Assembly (NCBI RefSeq): GCF_029952445.1
Contig: NZ_JAQPPK010000029.1
Span: 1 to 59,874 of the forward strand
Length of the DNA stretch: 59,874 bases
Source of the DNA: Paenarthrobacter nitroguajacolicus
GTDB taxonomy: Bacteria; Actinomycetota; Actinomycetes; Actinomycetales; Micrococcaceae
Direction of reading: 5' to 3'
The first letter of the stretch is position 1. Every line of letters begins with the position of its first letter. Position numbers and translations under genes: made by a program. Positions 19,884-28,503 of this stretch are shown here, piece by piece. The notes beneath the pieces are model-generated. The model saw nothing but the letters and a program-made list of their open reading frames with translations, was not told where the DNA came from and did no database searches.

Positions 19884-20686
19884 AACTCCTGGTCATCAAT
19901 CCCAACATCAGTGACGACGTCACTGCGCTGATCCAAGCCGAGGCCCAACGATCGGCCGGTCCGGACACTGAACTGATCGTGCGAACCGCAGGGCACGGCG
20001 TCGAATACATCGAAACGCGCTTCGAGTCGCTCATCGCCGCAGGTGCGGTTGCCGAGCTGATCGCCGAATACGCGCACGACGGCGGCCCACACTCCCGGCC
20101 CCACGGCAGTGCCGCTGTGGACGGCGTAGTTGTGGCCGCCTTTGGGGATCCCGGCATGCCCGCACTCAAGGAACTCGTGGACATCCCGGTCATCGGCATC
20201 ACGGAAGCCGCGTTGTGTGCTGCCGCCCTGCAGGGACACCGCTTCTCGATCATCGCCATCTCGGACCGCATCCAAGCCTGGTACCTCGATTGCGTGGAGC
20301 GATTCGGCTTCGGCGGGCGCCTCGCGTCCATCCGTTCCATCAACCAGAGCCTCAATTCCATCGGCTCCGTGCAGGCCGACTTCAAAAAAACCCTTCTGGC
20401 ACTTAGCCGACAGGCCGTCGCCGAGGACGGCGCCGACGTCGTGATCCTGGCAGGTGCGCCGCTGGCGGGACTGGCCCGCGAGCTGGAAGGCCAGATCGCC
20501 GTACCCGTGGTGGACGGTATCTCCGCCGGCATCCGCATGACCGAGGCCGTGGTTTCGCTGAAGTCGGGTACCCACCGCGGTGGTTCTTTCGCCGCGCCGC
20601 CCGTGAAGGCCCGGCGCGGCCTGTCGGAAAACCTCGACGCTGCCCTGGCAGCAGCGCAGTCCGCGCATCTGTCCCCCACAACCTAA
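19880..20686 (+). CDS. Asp/Glu/hydantoin racemase-family protein lacking both catalytic cysteines
   Basis: A 268-residue member of the two-domain Asp/Glu racemase superfamily. It is closest in pattern to hydantoin racemases: MKLLVINPNIS start, AFGDPGMPALKEL, IPVIGITEAAL, and VPVVDGISAGIRMTEAVVSL. In active hydantoin racemases the two acid/base cysteines sit in ACFGDPG and LGCAGM. Here these positions are A87 and G192 (AAFGDPG and LAGAPLAG). A normal two-base racemization is therefore unlikely; another reaction, a binding role or loss of activity is possible. A ~12-residue insertion (HDGGPHSRPHGS) precedes the first motif. Translationally coupled to the GntR gene. Confidence 0.82.
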   Translation: MKLLVINPNISDDVTALIQAEAQRSAGPDTELIVRTAGHGVEYIETRFESLIAAGAVAELIAEYAHDGGPHSRPHGSAAVDGVVVAAFGDPGMPALKELVDIPVIGITEAALCAAALQGHRFSIIAISDRIQAWYLDCVERFGFGGRLASIRSINQSLNSIGSVQADFKKTLLALSRQAVAEDGADVVILAGAPLAGLARELEGQIAVPVVDGISAGIRMTEAVVSLKSGTHRGGSFAAPPVKARRGLSENLDAALAAAQSAHLSPTT

Positions 20687-20712
20687 GACATTCCCCGAAA
20701 AGGAGGACAACG

Positions 20713-22131
20713 ATGTCCCAACTCCCAGACCTCGTCATCGCCCACGGCACCGTGGTCAACGCCTTCGGCCGGCAGAACGCCCATGTGGTGGTCGACGGCG
20801 GCCGCATCACGCAGCTCATCAGCGCCACCGAACCCGTGCCTGCCGCCCAACGGACGGTGGACGCCGGCGGCAAGTTCGTCGTCCCCGGCGGCGTTGATGG
20901 CCATTGCCACGTTGCCCAAGTAACCGGACGGTTCCGCACACTGGATGACTACGCCGTTACTTCCCAAGCCGCGCTCTGGGGCGGCACCACCACCATCATC
21001 GACTTCGGCATCCCCCGCGACGCCCAGGAAACCCCGCTTGATGCTGTGCTCAACAAAAAACGCCTCGCCCAGGAGTCCCGCTGCGACGTTGCCCTGCACG
21101 GTTCGGTGGTCAGCTGGGACGAAACCGTGCCGTGGCAACTCGAACAACTGGCTGCCGAAGGCGTCCGGTCCGTGAAGATGTACACCACCAACCGCGGCTC
21201 CACCATGGCCGATGGCGACACCATCCTTAAGGTCATGCGGGAAATGGTCCGGCTGGATGGACTGACCTACATCCACGCCGAGCACGACCCCATCATCACC
21301 GACTGCACCGGGCAGCACGCCTCGGACGGCCGGATCGGGATCGAACACCTGCACCAGACACGTCCGGAACTCGCCGAGGAAATTTCGGTCAAGGAAACGC
21401 TGGCGATGGCCGAATACACCGGAGCGCCTGTGTACTTTGTACACCAGTCAACGCCCGGCGCCGTGGATCTGGTGACCGAGGCCCGGGAGCGCGGGCAGGA
21501 AGCCTACTCCGAGACTTGCCCGCACTATCTGACGCTTGACGACACCGTCTATGGGTCCTCGTTCCCCGAGTGGTACGCCTGCTGCCCGCCCATGAGGAGC
21601 GCCGAAACGGTGGCGGCCCTGAAGGATCGTCTTGCCGCGGGTGCCATCCACACCGTTTCCTCGGACCACTCCTGCTACGACCTGTCCCAAAAACGCGAGC
21701 GCACGGACGACGTCAGGTTCATGCCGCATGGCCTTCCCGGTGTCGAGACCCGGATGCCCGTCACTTTTACGACCCTTGTCTCCGAGGCCGGTGGTTCGGT
21801 GGAGGACTTCGTTGAAGTGTTTTCCGCCGGTCCCGCCCGGATCAACGCGCTGCCCCGGAAGGGTGCCATCGTTGAGGGTTTCGACGCCGACGTCGTGATT
21901 TTCGATCCCGCCGAACAGCGAACCGTCGACGGCGGTGCGTTGCACATGGGCACTGATTTCTCGCCTTTTGAGGGGAAGACGCTGAACGGTTGGGCCGCCG
22001 TCGTGGTTTCCGCCGGACGCGTGGTGCTCGATGGTGACGGCTTCCACGATCCCGGTCCCGTTGGCCGCTTCGTAGCCCGGAACGGGTTCACCGAGCACCG
22101 CGATGCCCTCTCTGTTCCCCTTTCCGTCTAA
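20713..22131 (+). CDS. Hydantoinase/dihydropyrimidinase-type cyclic amidohydrolase
   Basis: A 472-residue TIM-barrel metalloenzyme opening cyclic amide or ureide rings. All binuclear-site ligands are present at canonical spacing: H64 and H66 (VDGHCH), carbamylated K155 (RSVKMY), H188 (YIHAEH), H244 (YFVHQS) and D318 (SSDH). The substrate-contacting tyrosine five residues after the lysine in D-hydantoinases is N160 here, so the ring substrate may differ from standard hydantoins or dihydropyrimidines. The CPHYL and GLPGVETRMP motifs are kept. AGGAGG ribosome site. 26 bases after the racemase-like gene. Confidence 0.88.
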   Translation: MSQLPDLVIAHGTVVNAFGRQNAHVVVDGGRITQLISATEPVPAAQRTVDAGGKFVVPGGVDGHCHVAQVTGRFRTLDDYAVTSQAALWGGTTTIIDFGIPRDAQETPLDAVLNKKRLAQESRCDVALHGSVVSWDETVPWQLEQLAAEGVRSVKMYTTNRGSTMADGDTILKVMREMVRLDGLTYIHAEHDPIITDCTGQHASDGRIGIEHLHQTRPELAEEISVKETLAMAEYTGAPVYFVHQSTPGAVDLVTEARERGQEAYSETCPHYLTLDDTVYGSSFPEWYACCPPMRSAETVAALKDRLAAGAIHTVSSDHSCYDLSQKRERTDDVRFMPHGLPGVETRMPVTFTTLVSEAGGSVEDFVEVFSAGPARINALPRKGAIVEGFDADVVIFDPAEQRTVDGGALHMGTDFSPFEGKTLNGWAAVVVSAGRVVLDGDGFHDPGPVGRFVARNGFTEHRDALSVPLSV

Positions 22132-22161
22132 TCTGTTCCTCTTTCAGCCAAGGAGCCCCCG

Positions 22162-22887
22162 ATGCCCTCCCTTAACCGGCCTACACGTATCGGCATGATC
22201 GTGCCGTCGTCGAACACCTGCCTCGAACCGCAGACCTACCGGATTCTTGGCGACCGCCAGGATGTCACCATCCACTCAACCCGTATCCCGGTCACACGGA
22301 TTGCCCTGGACGATTCCTCGGACAAGCAGTTCGATGCGTCGGTGATGCGCGCTGCTGCAGGGCTGCTGGCCACCGCGAACGTGGACGTCATTGCCTGGAA
22401 CGGAACGTCCGGATCCTGGCTGGGCGCCGATCATGACCAAGCAATTGTCCGGGAAATCACCGAGGCCACCGGCATCCCGGCCACTACTTCCACGTTGGCG
22501 TACCTTGCAGCGTTTGCCGCCTTCGGCACCGAACGGATCGGGCTGTTCACGCCCTACACGTCTGACGTGAACGATGCCGTGATTTCTTCCTACGAGCGCG
22601 AGGGGATCAAGACTGTCGACCACAGGCACCTCGACCTCAGCGACAACGAGTCCTTTGCGCGGGTTACTGACGAGGAGATGCTGCCGGCCTCGTTGGAGTT
22701 GGCCGAATCCCGCCCGGATGCCCTGGTGTACCTGTGCACCAATCTGTACGGCGCCAACATCACGGCGGAGGTGGAGGCCCGCACCGGAGTACCCGTTCTC
22801 GATTCCGTGGCGGTCACACTCTGGCATGCCCTGAAGTTGGCCGGGGCACCCCTGCTGGATCCGAAATGGGGCCGGTTGCTGGGCTAA
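22162..22887 (+). CDS. Arylmalonate-decarboxylase/maleate-isomerase-like protein
   Basis: A 241-residue Asp/Glu racemase-superfamily protein. N-terminal GMIVPSSNTCLEPQ is typical of maleate isomerases and arylmalonate decarboxylases. The first cysteine position is glycine (G81, in AWNGTSGSW) while the second cysteine is kept (C192, in YLCTNLYG). That Gly/Cys pairing is the arrangement of arylmalonate decarboxylase (G74/C188), not of two-cysteine isomerases. The C-terminus KWGRLLG also matches that family. It ends the operon, 30 bases after the amidohydrolase. Decarboxylation of a malonate-like product is my inference; a cis-trans isomerase is the alternative. Confidence 0.78.
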   Translation: MPSLNRPTRIGMIVPSSNTCLEPQTYRILGDRQDVTIHSTRIPVTRIALDDSSDKQFDASVMRAAAGLLATANVDVIAWNGTSGSWLGADHDQAIVREITEATGIPATTSTLAYLAAFAAFGTERIGLFTPYTSDVNDAVISSYEREGIKTVDHRHLDLSDNESFARVTDEEMLPASLELAESRPDALVYLCTNLYGANITAEVEARTGVPVLDSVAVTLWHALKLAGAPLLDPKWGRLLG

Positions 22888-22984
22888 GGCGCCAGCACGG
22901 GCCGCGATTCGTGTCGCATTGCGTTGCGACTCTTCCGGCGTGCGAATATTTGTCCATCATTCGCATCTTTCCCTGGGGGGACCT

Positions 22985-23608
22985 TTGTCTGAAAACACGC
23001 ACTCCGGCGCGCCCGAAACCGCCGGTTCCAACAACACGCCCGGCCCGGAATCCGGGGCGCAATTCCCTCCAAGCCAGGGCCCGGACGTTCCGGCCTGGCA
23101 CCCGGAGGCCCAGAACACGGCCGGCACAGGGCCGAGCGCCTACGGAGCGCCGATTCCTGCAACACCGCGGGAAGACGTGGGCCGCGGAACCATCTTTGCC
23201 TTGGCCGCCCTGCCCATTGGCGTCATCTTGTGGATGGTCATCTGGGGCTTCGGCTGGATGTCGTCCCTGGTCACATTCGCGGCTGCAGTCATGGCCGCCA
23301 AGTTCTATGTTGCGGGCGCCGGCTCGTTGAGCCGAAAGGGCGTTTGGGTGGTCGCCGCAGTCACCACCGCGACTGCTCTCCTGTCCTTCGTGGGCGGGGT
23401 CTGGCTCGATGCCGTACAGTACCTCGGCCGCGAGCCGTTGGCCATGGTGCTCGATTCCGAGCCGTGGTCCCTTATTGGCAATGGCCTTGCGTATAACCCG
23501 GACTTCGTAGGCTTCTATATGAAGGACTTCCTTCTCGCACTGCTGTTCGGCGCCCTTGGGTGCTTCTTCACCCTGCGTCAACTGTTCGCAGCCACCAAAG
23601 CCGCATAA
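22985..23608 (+). CDS. Hypothetical membrane protein with proline-rich N-terminus
   Basis: About 207 residues from a TTG at 22985 that follows a run of six G; an ATG at 22919 is less likely because it has no ribosome site. The first ~65 residues are Pro/Gly/Ser/Asn-rich and disordered. Four hydrophobic segments follow (IFALAALPIGVILWMVIWGF, then two near the middle, and one near the end around DFLLALLFGALGCFFTL). No family recognised. Stand-alone gene ended by a perfect palindrome. Confidence 0.7.
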   Translation: MSENTHSGAPETAGSNNTPGPESGAQFPPSQGPDVPAWHPEAQNTAGTGPSAYGAPIPATPREDVGRGTIFALAALPIGVILWMVIWGFGWMSSLVTFAAAVMAAKFYVAGAGSLSRKGVWVVAAVTTATALLSFVGGVWLDAVQYLGREPLAMVLDSEPWSLIGNGLAYNPDFVGFYMKDFLLALLFGALGCFFTLRQLFAATKAA

Positions 23609-23623
23609 AGATACATGGCACGC

Positions 23624-23667
23624 AAACGGGCTGGGGCCACTTGAATTCAAGTGGCCCCAGCCCGTTT
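23624..23667. terminator. Perfect 44-bp palindrome, bidirectional terminator
   Basis: Each arm is 22 bp, from AAACGGGCTGGGGCCAC at the left end to its exact complement, centred on GAATTC at 23643-23648. It sits between two convergent genes, with A/T at the outer ends suited to termination in both directions. Confidence 0.85.
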
Positions 23668-23705
23668 CTGCGTCGACAGGACAATCACACCTGGCGAGGA
23701 GGTTC

Positions 23706-25259
23706 TCAGACGGCGAGTTCTTCGGCGGTTGCTTCTGCTGCTTCGCTGGGCGTTGGCGCGTGGCCGCGCAGCGGAACATGCCTTATGAAGAGGGCCAGGA
23801 CGAAACCGGCGGCCGCGACAATGGCCGCCCAAAGGAAGACTGACTGGATGCCGTCCGTGACAGCGGTCTTGAAGAGCTCTTGGACTGCTGCCGGCAAGGA
23901 CTGAAGCGTTGCCGGGGTGATCTGTCCGTCTTGGTGCAGGCCACCGCTGCCGCCGCCCATGGCATCGGCCAGGCGTCCGGCGTAGATCGACCCGAGCACG
24001 GAAATCCCGAGGGAACCGCCCATGTTCCGGGCGAAGGTGCTGGTGCCGGTCGCGGCTCCGATATCCCGGATGTCCACACTGTTCTGCGCGATGAGGTTGG
24101 TGGTCTGCATCATGCAGCCCATGCCTGCTCCGAGAACTGCCATGTAGACACCCGACTGCCAGGCCGGGGTGTCCAGGCCCATGGTGGAGAACAGGAACAG
24201 TCCCACGGCCATCAGCGCGGACCCAACGATTGGAAGGGTTTTGTAGTGTCCGGTCCTGGTGACCAGCAGGCCGCCGCCAAGGGAGACAATCATCGCAGAG
24301 ATCATCATGGGCATCAGCAGCAGCCCGCTGCTGGTGGCTGATTGGCCTTGGACGTACTGCTGGAACTGCGGCAGGAACGTGATGCCGCCGAACATGGCGA
24401 ACCCGACGATGAAGCCCAACGCGTTCGCCAGTGAGAAGTTGCCGCTTCGGAAGAGCCGCAACGGAATGACCGGTTCGGCCGCACGGTTTTCGATGAACAG
24501 GAAGAGGACCAGTCCGATCGCGGCTGTTGCACCAAGGCCGATGATTTCAGGGGAGTTCCAGTCGTACTGGCTGCCGCCCCAGCTGAGCATAAGCACCAGC
24601 GCGGTGATCCAGACGCTAAGGACTGCGGAACCCCACCAGTCGATCCTGACTTTCGAGGTCCGCTCCTGACGGGGCAGCTTAAGAGTGAACCAGCACACCA
24701 CCAGGGAGAGGATGCCCAAAGGAATGTTGACGTAGAACGCCCAGCGCCAGGACGCATTGTCCGTGATGAAACCGCCCAGCAGCGGGCCTCCGATCATGGC
24801 CAGCGGCATGACCGCCATCATGATGCCTTGGTACTTGCCGCGTTCGCGTGGGGGGACCATGAGCCCGATGGCCGCCATGATTCCCACCATCAGCCCGCCG
24901 GCGCCCAGACCCTGGAACGCGCGGAAGCCGATGAGTTCGGTCATGTCCTGGCTCATTCCGCAAAGCGCCGATCCGGCCAGGAAGAGCACGATCGAGATCA
25001 TGAACGTGCGGCGGTGTCCGAAGATATCGCCGAGCTTTCCCCAGATAGGCGTCGCCACGGTCGAGGCCAGGACATATCCGGTGGTGACCCAGGCGAGGTG
25101 GTCCATGCCGCCCAGCTCGCCAACGATCGTGGGCAGCGCGGGGGCCACGATCATGTTGTCCAGTTGCGCAAGCAACATGGCGATGATGAGCCCGCTCATC
25201 GCGGTAATGATTTGCCGTGGGGATAACCGGGCCGGCGCTGGATTCTGTTCAGCTGTCAT
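23706..25259 (-). CDS. DHA2-family (EmrB/QacA-type) multidrug efflux MFS transporter
   Basis: A 517-residue carrier with about 14 helices, the DHA2 count. Diagnostic motifs: LDNMIVAPALPTI in helix 1, WGKLGDIFGHRR after helix 2, and motif C region MAVMPLAMIGGPLLGGFIT in helix 5. It probably exports hydrophobic or cationic drugs by proton antiport. It is divergent from a TetR-type regulator, and two near-identical palindromes (25295-25333) lie between them, the usual layout of an inducible pump. Confidence 0.92.
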   Translation of the reverse strand: MTAEQNPAPARLSPRQIITAMSGLIIAMLLAQLDNMIVAPALPTIVGELGGMDHLAWVTTGYVLASTVATPIWGKLGDIFGHRRTFMISIVLFLAGSALCGMSQDMTELIGFRAFQGLGAGGLMVGIMAAIGLMVPPRERGKYQGIMMAVMPLAMIGGPLLGGFITDNASWRWAFYVNIPLGILSLVVCWFTLKLPRQERTSKVRIDWWGSAVLSVWITALVLMLSWGGSQYDWNSPEIIGLGATAAIGLVLFLFIENRAAEPVIPLRLFRSGNFSLANALGFIVGFAMFGGITFLPQFQQYVQGQSATSSGLLLMPMMISAMIVSLGGGLLVTRTGHYKTLPIVGSALMAVGLFLFSTMGLDTPAWQSGVYMAVLGAGMGCMMQTTNLIAQNSVDIRDIGAATGTSTFARNMGGSLGISVLGSIYAGRLADAMGGGSGGLHQDGQITPATLQSLPAAVQELFKTAVTDGIQSVFLWAAIVAAAGFVLALFIRHVPLRGHAPTPSEAAEATAEELAV

Positions 25260-25294
25260 CAGCGTGTGTCCTTTATGAGTTATTCTTGCGTTTG

Positions 25295-25333
25295 CTTACC
25301 GCACGGTTAGCATAGTACTTACCGGCCGGTTAG
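25295..25333. promoter_or_regulatory. Two tandem TetR operators
   Basis: CTTACCGCACGGTTAG (25295-25310) and CTTACCGGCCGGTTAG (25318-25333) are dyads of the same sequence, 23 bp apart start to start, about two helical turns. They fill the divergent promoter between the efflux gene and its TetR gene; a further GGCCGGTA half-site lies near 25343. Confidence 0.8.
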
Positions 25334-25373
25334 TTAGCAAGCGGCCGGTATGAAAAGGGCAGGATGAACGACA

Positions 25374-25961
25374 GTGACAGATGAGAATCGGGATCTCCCC
25401 ACCGGGAGCGGGACCAAGGAAAACATCCAGATGGTAGCGCTGCGCTTGTTTTCGGAGCAGGGCTACGAATCGACCTCGATGCGACAGATCGCCGAGGAAC
25501 TGGGGTTTACCAAGGCCGCGCTGTACTACCACTTCAAGAGCAAGGAAGACATTGTCCGCTCCCTGATGGAGTCGATGCGCGCCCAGGTCACCGAACTGCT
25601 CGCGTGGGCACGGACGCAGGAACCCAGTCAGGAACTTCGCCGCACCGTGATCACGCGGTGGAGGGAGATCGTCCATGCCCAGGGGCTGCGGATATTCCGC
25701 TTCCTCGGATCCAATGCCCGCCTGATCCGTGACATCAAGTCGGAGTCCGGGCAACGCGAAGGAATGGCTGCCGCCGTCACTGAACTCTTCGAAATCCTCA
25801 CTCCTCCCGGCGCCAGCCTGGAGGACCAGCTCCGGGTCCGCTTCGCACTGCTGACCACCAACATGCTGGGCATGGCCGCGCGCGACCTCGACGCCGACGA
25901 GGATGACATTCTCGAAGCTGCGGCACGGATCTCTGCCGGCCTGCTGCCCCCCGGCTTCTGA
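25374..25961 (+). CDS. TetR-family transcriptional regulator
   Basis: A 195-residue repressor. The N-terminal helix-turn-helix is TSMRQIAEELGFTKAALYYH with the following FKSKEDIV, typical of TetR. The C-terminal helical half is the ligand domain. GTG start at 25374 with AGGA upstream; a start further on would cut the first helix. Divergent from the DHA2 pump, so it probably represses both genes by binding the twin CTTACCG/CGGTTAG sites. Confidence 0.92.
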   Translation: MTDENRDLPTGSGTKENIQMVALRLFSEQGYESTSMRQIAEELGFTKAALYYHFKSKEDIVRSLMESMRAQVTELLAWARTQEPSQELRRTVITRWREIVHAQGLRIFRFLGSNARLIRDIKSESGQREGMAAAVTELFEILTPPGASLEDQLRVRFALLTTNMLGMAARDLDADEDDILEAAARISAGLLPPGF

Positions 25962-25997
25962 TGCAGCAAGGTCCGGGCGCGGGCTTTCAGGGGCCGT

Positions 25998-26345
25998 TCA
26001 GTCCTCGTCGATCTTCTCCAGCAGCTTCCCCAGGGCATCGCGGATGTCGTCGTAGTCGTACTGGCCCGCCCGGCTCTCAGCTGAGATCACGGCGCAGCGG
26101 TGGATTTTCTTGAAGTCGCCGAACGGGAACTTGTAATGGCCTTTTTGATCATCGGGATGTTCGTCGTCCACGCCAAGGAACCATTTTGAGTACTCGGCAT
26201 GGCCGTTCTTGTCCAGAAACGCGTTCTCATCATCAGCGGAAGGGGCGTGCTCGCTCCAGTCATCCCGGGCGTCCTTGACGGTCTTGCCATCCCGGATGAG
26301 GTGTTTGGCGTTCTCGAAGGCCTTCTTGTTGAGTTTTACAGCCAT
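25998..26345 (-). CDS. Small hypothetical protein, charged
   Basis: A 115-residue soluble protein beginning MAVKLNKKAFENAKHLI, rich in Asp, Lys and His, with a KWFLGVDDEHPDDQKGHYKFPFGDF core and a C-terminal helix (DALGKLLEKI). The ATG at 26345 has GAGG seven bases upstream and is preferred to the one at 26351. No named function known to me; conserved-hypothetical style. Convergent with the TetR gene. Confidence 0.75.
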   Translation of the reverse strand: MAVKLNKKAFENAKHLIRDGKTVKDARDDWSEHAPSADDENAFLDKNGHAEYSKWFLGVDDEHPDDQKGHYKFPFGDFKKIHRCAVISAESRAGQYDYDDIRDALGKLLEKIDED

Positions 26346-26420
26346 GCTCAACCTCGCTTCGGAGTATCAGTGGAAAGGACAGGGCACTTCTTACCGTTCA
26401 CCTTAGGCCCGGCTCCCTCA

Positions 26421-26591
26421 CTATTTGAAGACCCCGACCTTGACGATGGTGCCCCGCTCCTTCATCACCATCCGGCGACCGATGGCCCCTGTTTGGCGCA
26501 GCCACAGGACGCTGCCGTCAAAGGTCACAGCATCCACCACGCCTTGGTCCACGATTTCCTTGCCGCGGATGATTTGGACAGTTTGGCCCAC
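26421..26591 (-). CDS. Very small hypothetical protein, SH3/KOW-like
   Basis: About 56 residues from a GTG at 26591 that follows GGAGG by six bases (GQTVQIIRGKEIVDQGVV...). The frame stays open upstream to a TTG at 26675 (84 residues). The G-x-VQI-x-RG-x-x-x-x-QGVVD pattern and alternating hydrophobic residues suggest a small beta-barrel of KOW/SH3 type. No function assigned. Confidence 0.6.
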   Translation of the reverse strand: MGQTVQIIRGKEIVDQGVVDAVTFDGSVLWLRQTGAIGRRMVMKERGTIVKVGVFK

Positions 26592-26800
26592 GAGCAACCT
26601 CCAGTCGGACACCCGTTTGCCCCCTGCTTGGTCAAAGCGGACCCCGAACAGCGACTCTTTCGACTTCTCCTGCAACGCTGGCTCCTCGCGTCCTCTACAA
26701 AACCCTGTACAGGAGGTGTGCCGTCAGCCCTCAATCCATGACGCGATTCGTTGGCCGATTTAATTAATGTTCACAACTTAATGCCTCGGGACTTAACGCG

Positions 26801-28174
26801 TCAGAGCGCTTTGACCGCGCCCAGCACCTTGGTCAGGGAGTCCTTGGCATCGCCGAACAACAAGGTGGTCTGCGGCTCGTAAAGAAGCTCGTTCTCAATC
26901 CCCGCGAATCCCGGACGCATGGAGCGTTTGAGGAACACCACTTGCCGGGCATCGGCCACTTCCAGAATGGGCATCCCGTAGATCGGCGACCCGGAGGTTG
27001 TCTTCGCCGCTGGGTTCACGACGTCGTTGGCGCCGACCACCAGGGCAACGTCCGCCGTCTTGAATTCGGAATTGACCTCGCTCATCTCCTTGAGGGATTC
27101 GTACGGGACATTGGCCTCTGCGAGCAGTACGTTCATGTGTCCCGGCATCCGGCCCGCAACGGGGTGGATGGCAAAGTCCACTTCGATTCCCCGCGACTCC
27201 AACGCCAAAGCCAGCTCGGCCGCAGTGTGCTGCCCCTGTGCCACGGCAAGGCCATACCCCGGAACGATGATCACCCGTTGCGCATAGCCGAGCAGGACCG
27301 CGACGTCCTCAGCACTGGACGAACGTACCGGCCTCTCACTCACCGCAGTGGAGCCGGCAGTGGAGCCGCCCTTGAAAGCGCCGAACATGATGCCGGCAAC
27401 GCTGCGCCCCATCGCAGCCGCCATGGCCCGGGTGAGGATGGTGCCGGACGCTCCAACCAAAGTCCCGGCCACCAGAAGCAGCACGTTACCCAGCACCAGT
27501 CCGGACGCAGCCACAGCCAAACCCGTAAAGGCATTCAACAGCGAAATGACGATCGGCACGTCCGCCCCGCCCACCGGAAGCACCAACAGGACGCCGGCAA
27601 GAAGGCCAAGGACCAACAGGATCATCGCCAGCACCAGCGAACCGGTCAGGATCACCGCAACACCTGCCCCGACAGCTGCCAGCAGCACCAGGGCCATCAG
27701 CACGGGGAGCCCCGGGAACGTCACTGGCCGGGTGGTCATGAGCCCCTGGAGCTTCGCAAAAGTCACGCCGGACCCGGCAAATGACACTGCGCCCACCAGC
27801 AGCGTAAAGACAATTGCCAGCCGAACCCAGGCGTCCTCAGTGTGCGAAAGCTCCAGCAAGGCAACCAGTGCCGCGGCGCCGCCACCCACGCCATTGAACA
27901 GGGCAACCAGTTGCGGCATCTGCGTCATCTGAACCCTGCGGGCCACCGGGGCAGCCACACCTGCACCGACGGCAACCGCCCCGAGAATCCAAGGAACGTT
28001 ATCCAGCTTCACCGACACAAACACCGTCACCACGGCCAGGAGTGCCCCAACAGCCCCGATCAAATTTCCGCGCCGGGCGGTCCGCGGGGAATTGAGGCCT
28101 TTGAGGGCAAGGATGAAGCAGGCCGCTGCTGCCAGGTACAGGATCGCCGTCCAGGTGGGATTGATCAGGGTCAC
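26801..28174 (-). CDS. pntB: NAD(P) transhydrogenase subunit beta
   Basis: A 457-residue subunit. Eight or nine helices form part of the proton channel in the first ~270 residues, and the C-terminal ~180 residues form the NADP(H)-binding dIII domain (VIIVPGYGLAVAQGQH and GANDVVNPAAKT motifs). It couples hydride transfer from NADH to NADP+ to proton re-entry across the inner membrane. Its ATG overlaps the stop of the alpha-2 gene. Third gene of a three-gene transhydrogenase operon. Confidence 0.95.
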   Translation of the reverse strand: MTLINPTWTAILYLAAAACFILALKGLNSPRTARRGNLIGAVGALLAVVTVFVSVKLDNVPWILGAVAVGAGVAAPVARRVQMTQMPQLVALFNGVGGGAAALVALLELSHTEDAWVRLAIVFTLLVGAVSFAGSGVTFAKLQGLMTTRPVTFPGLPVLMALVLLAAVGAGVAVILTGSLVLAMILLVLGLLAGVLLVLPVGGADVPIVISLLNAFTGLAVAASGLVLGNVLLLVAGTLVGASGTILTRAMAAAMGRSVAGIMFGAFKGGSTAGSTAVSERPVRSSSAEDVAVLLGYAQRVIIVPGYGLAVAQGQHTAAELALALESRGIEVDFAIHPVAGRMPGHMNVLLAEANVPYESLKEMSEVNSEFKTADVALVVGANDVVNPAAKTTSGSPIYGMPILEVADARQVVFLKRSMRPGFAGIENELLYEPQTTLLFGDAKDSLTKVLGAVKAL

Positions 28175-28503
28175 CGGCGGTGCTCCTCAATTGCGCCCGC
28201 GGCTGTTCCAGGTTTCGACGGCGGCCGCTGCCTTCCCCGGAACATCTCCAGCATGCGGTCGGTCACCACGAACCCGCCGACGAGGTTGGCCGTGGCAAGG
28301 ACAACAGCCAACAGGGCGATCGCCAACACCCACGGATCCCCGGCCTGGCCCGCCACGATGATGGCCCCCACCAGGATGATGCCGTGAATCGCATTCGCCC
28401 CCGACATCAGGGGTGTGTGCAGGGTGCTGGAGACCTTGGAAACAACTTCGAAGCCCACAAACACGGCCAGCACAGTGATTGTCAGCAGGCTTATGCCGTC
28501 CAT
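28171..28503 (-). CDS. pntAB: NAD(P) transhydrogenase subunit alpha part 2 (membrane)
   Basis: A 110-residue membrane subunit with three to four helices. The IHGIILVGAIIVAG segment and the preceding STLHTPLMSGANAIHG motif are diagnostic of the transhydrogenase alpha C-terminal domain. It overlaps both neighbours (alpha-1 stop and beta start), so the three subunits are translated in coupled fashion. Confidence 0.94.
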   Translation of the reverse strand: MDGISLLTITVLAVFVGFEVVSKVSSTLHTPLMSGANAIHGIILVGAIIVAGQAGDPWVLAIALLAVVLATANLVGGFVVTDRMLEMFRGRQRPPSKPGTAAGAIEEHRR

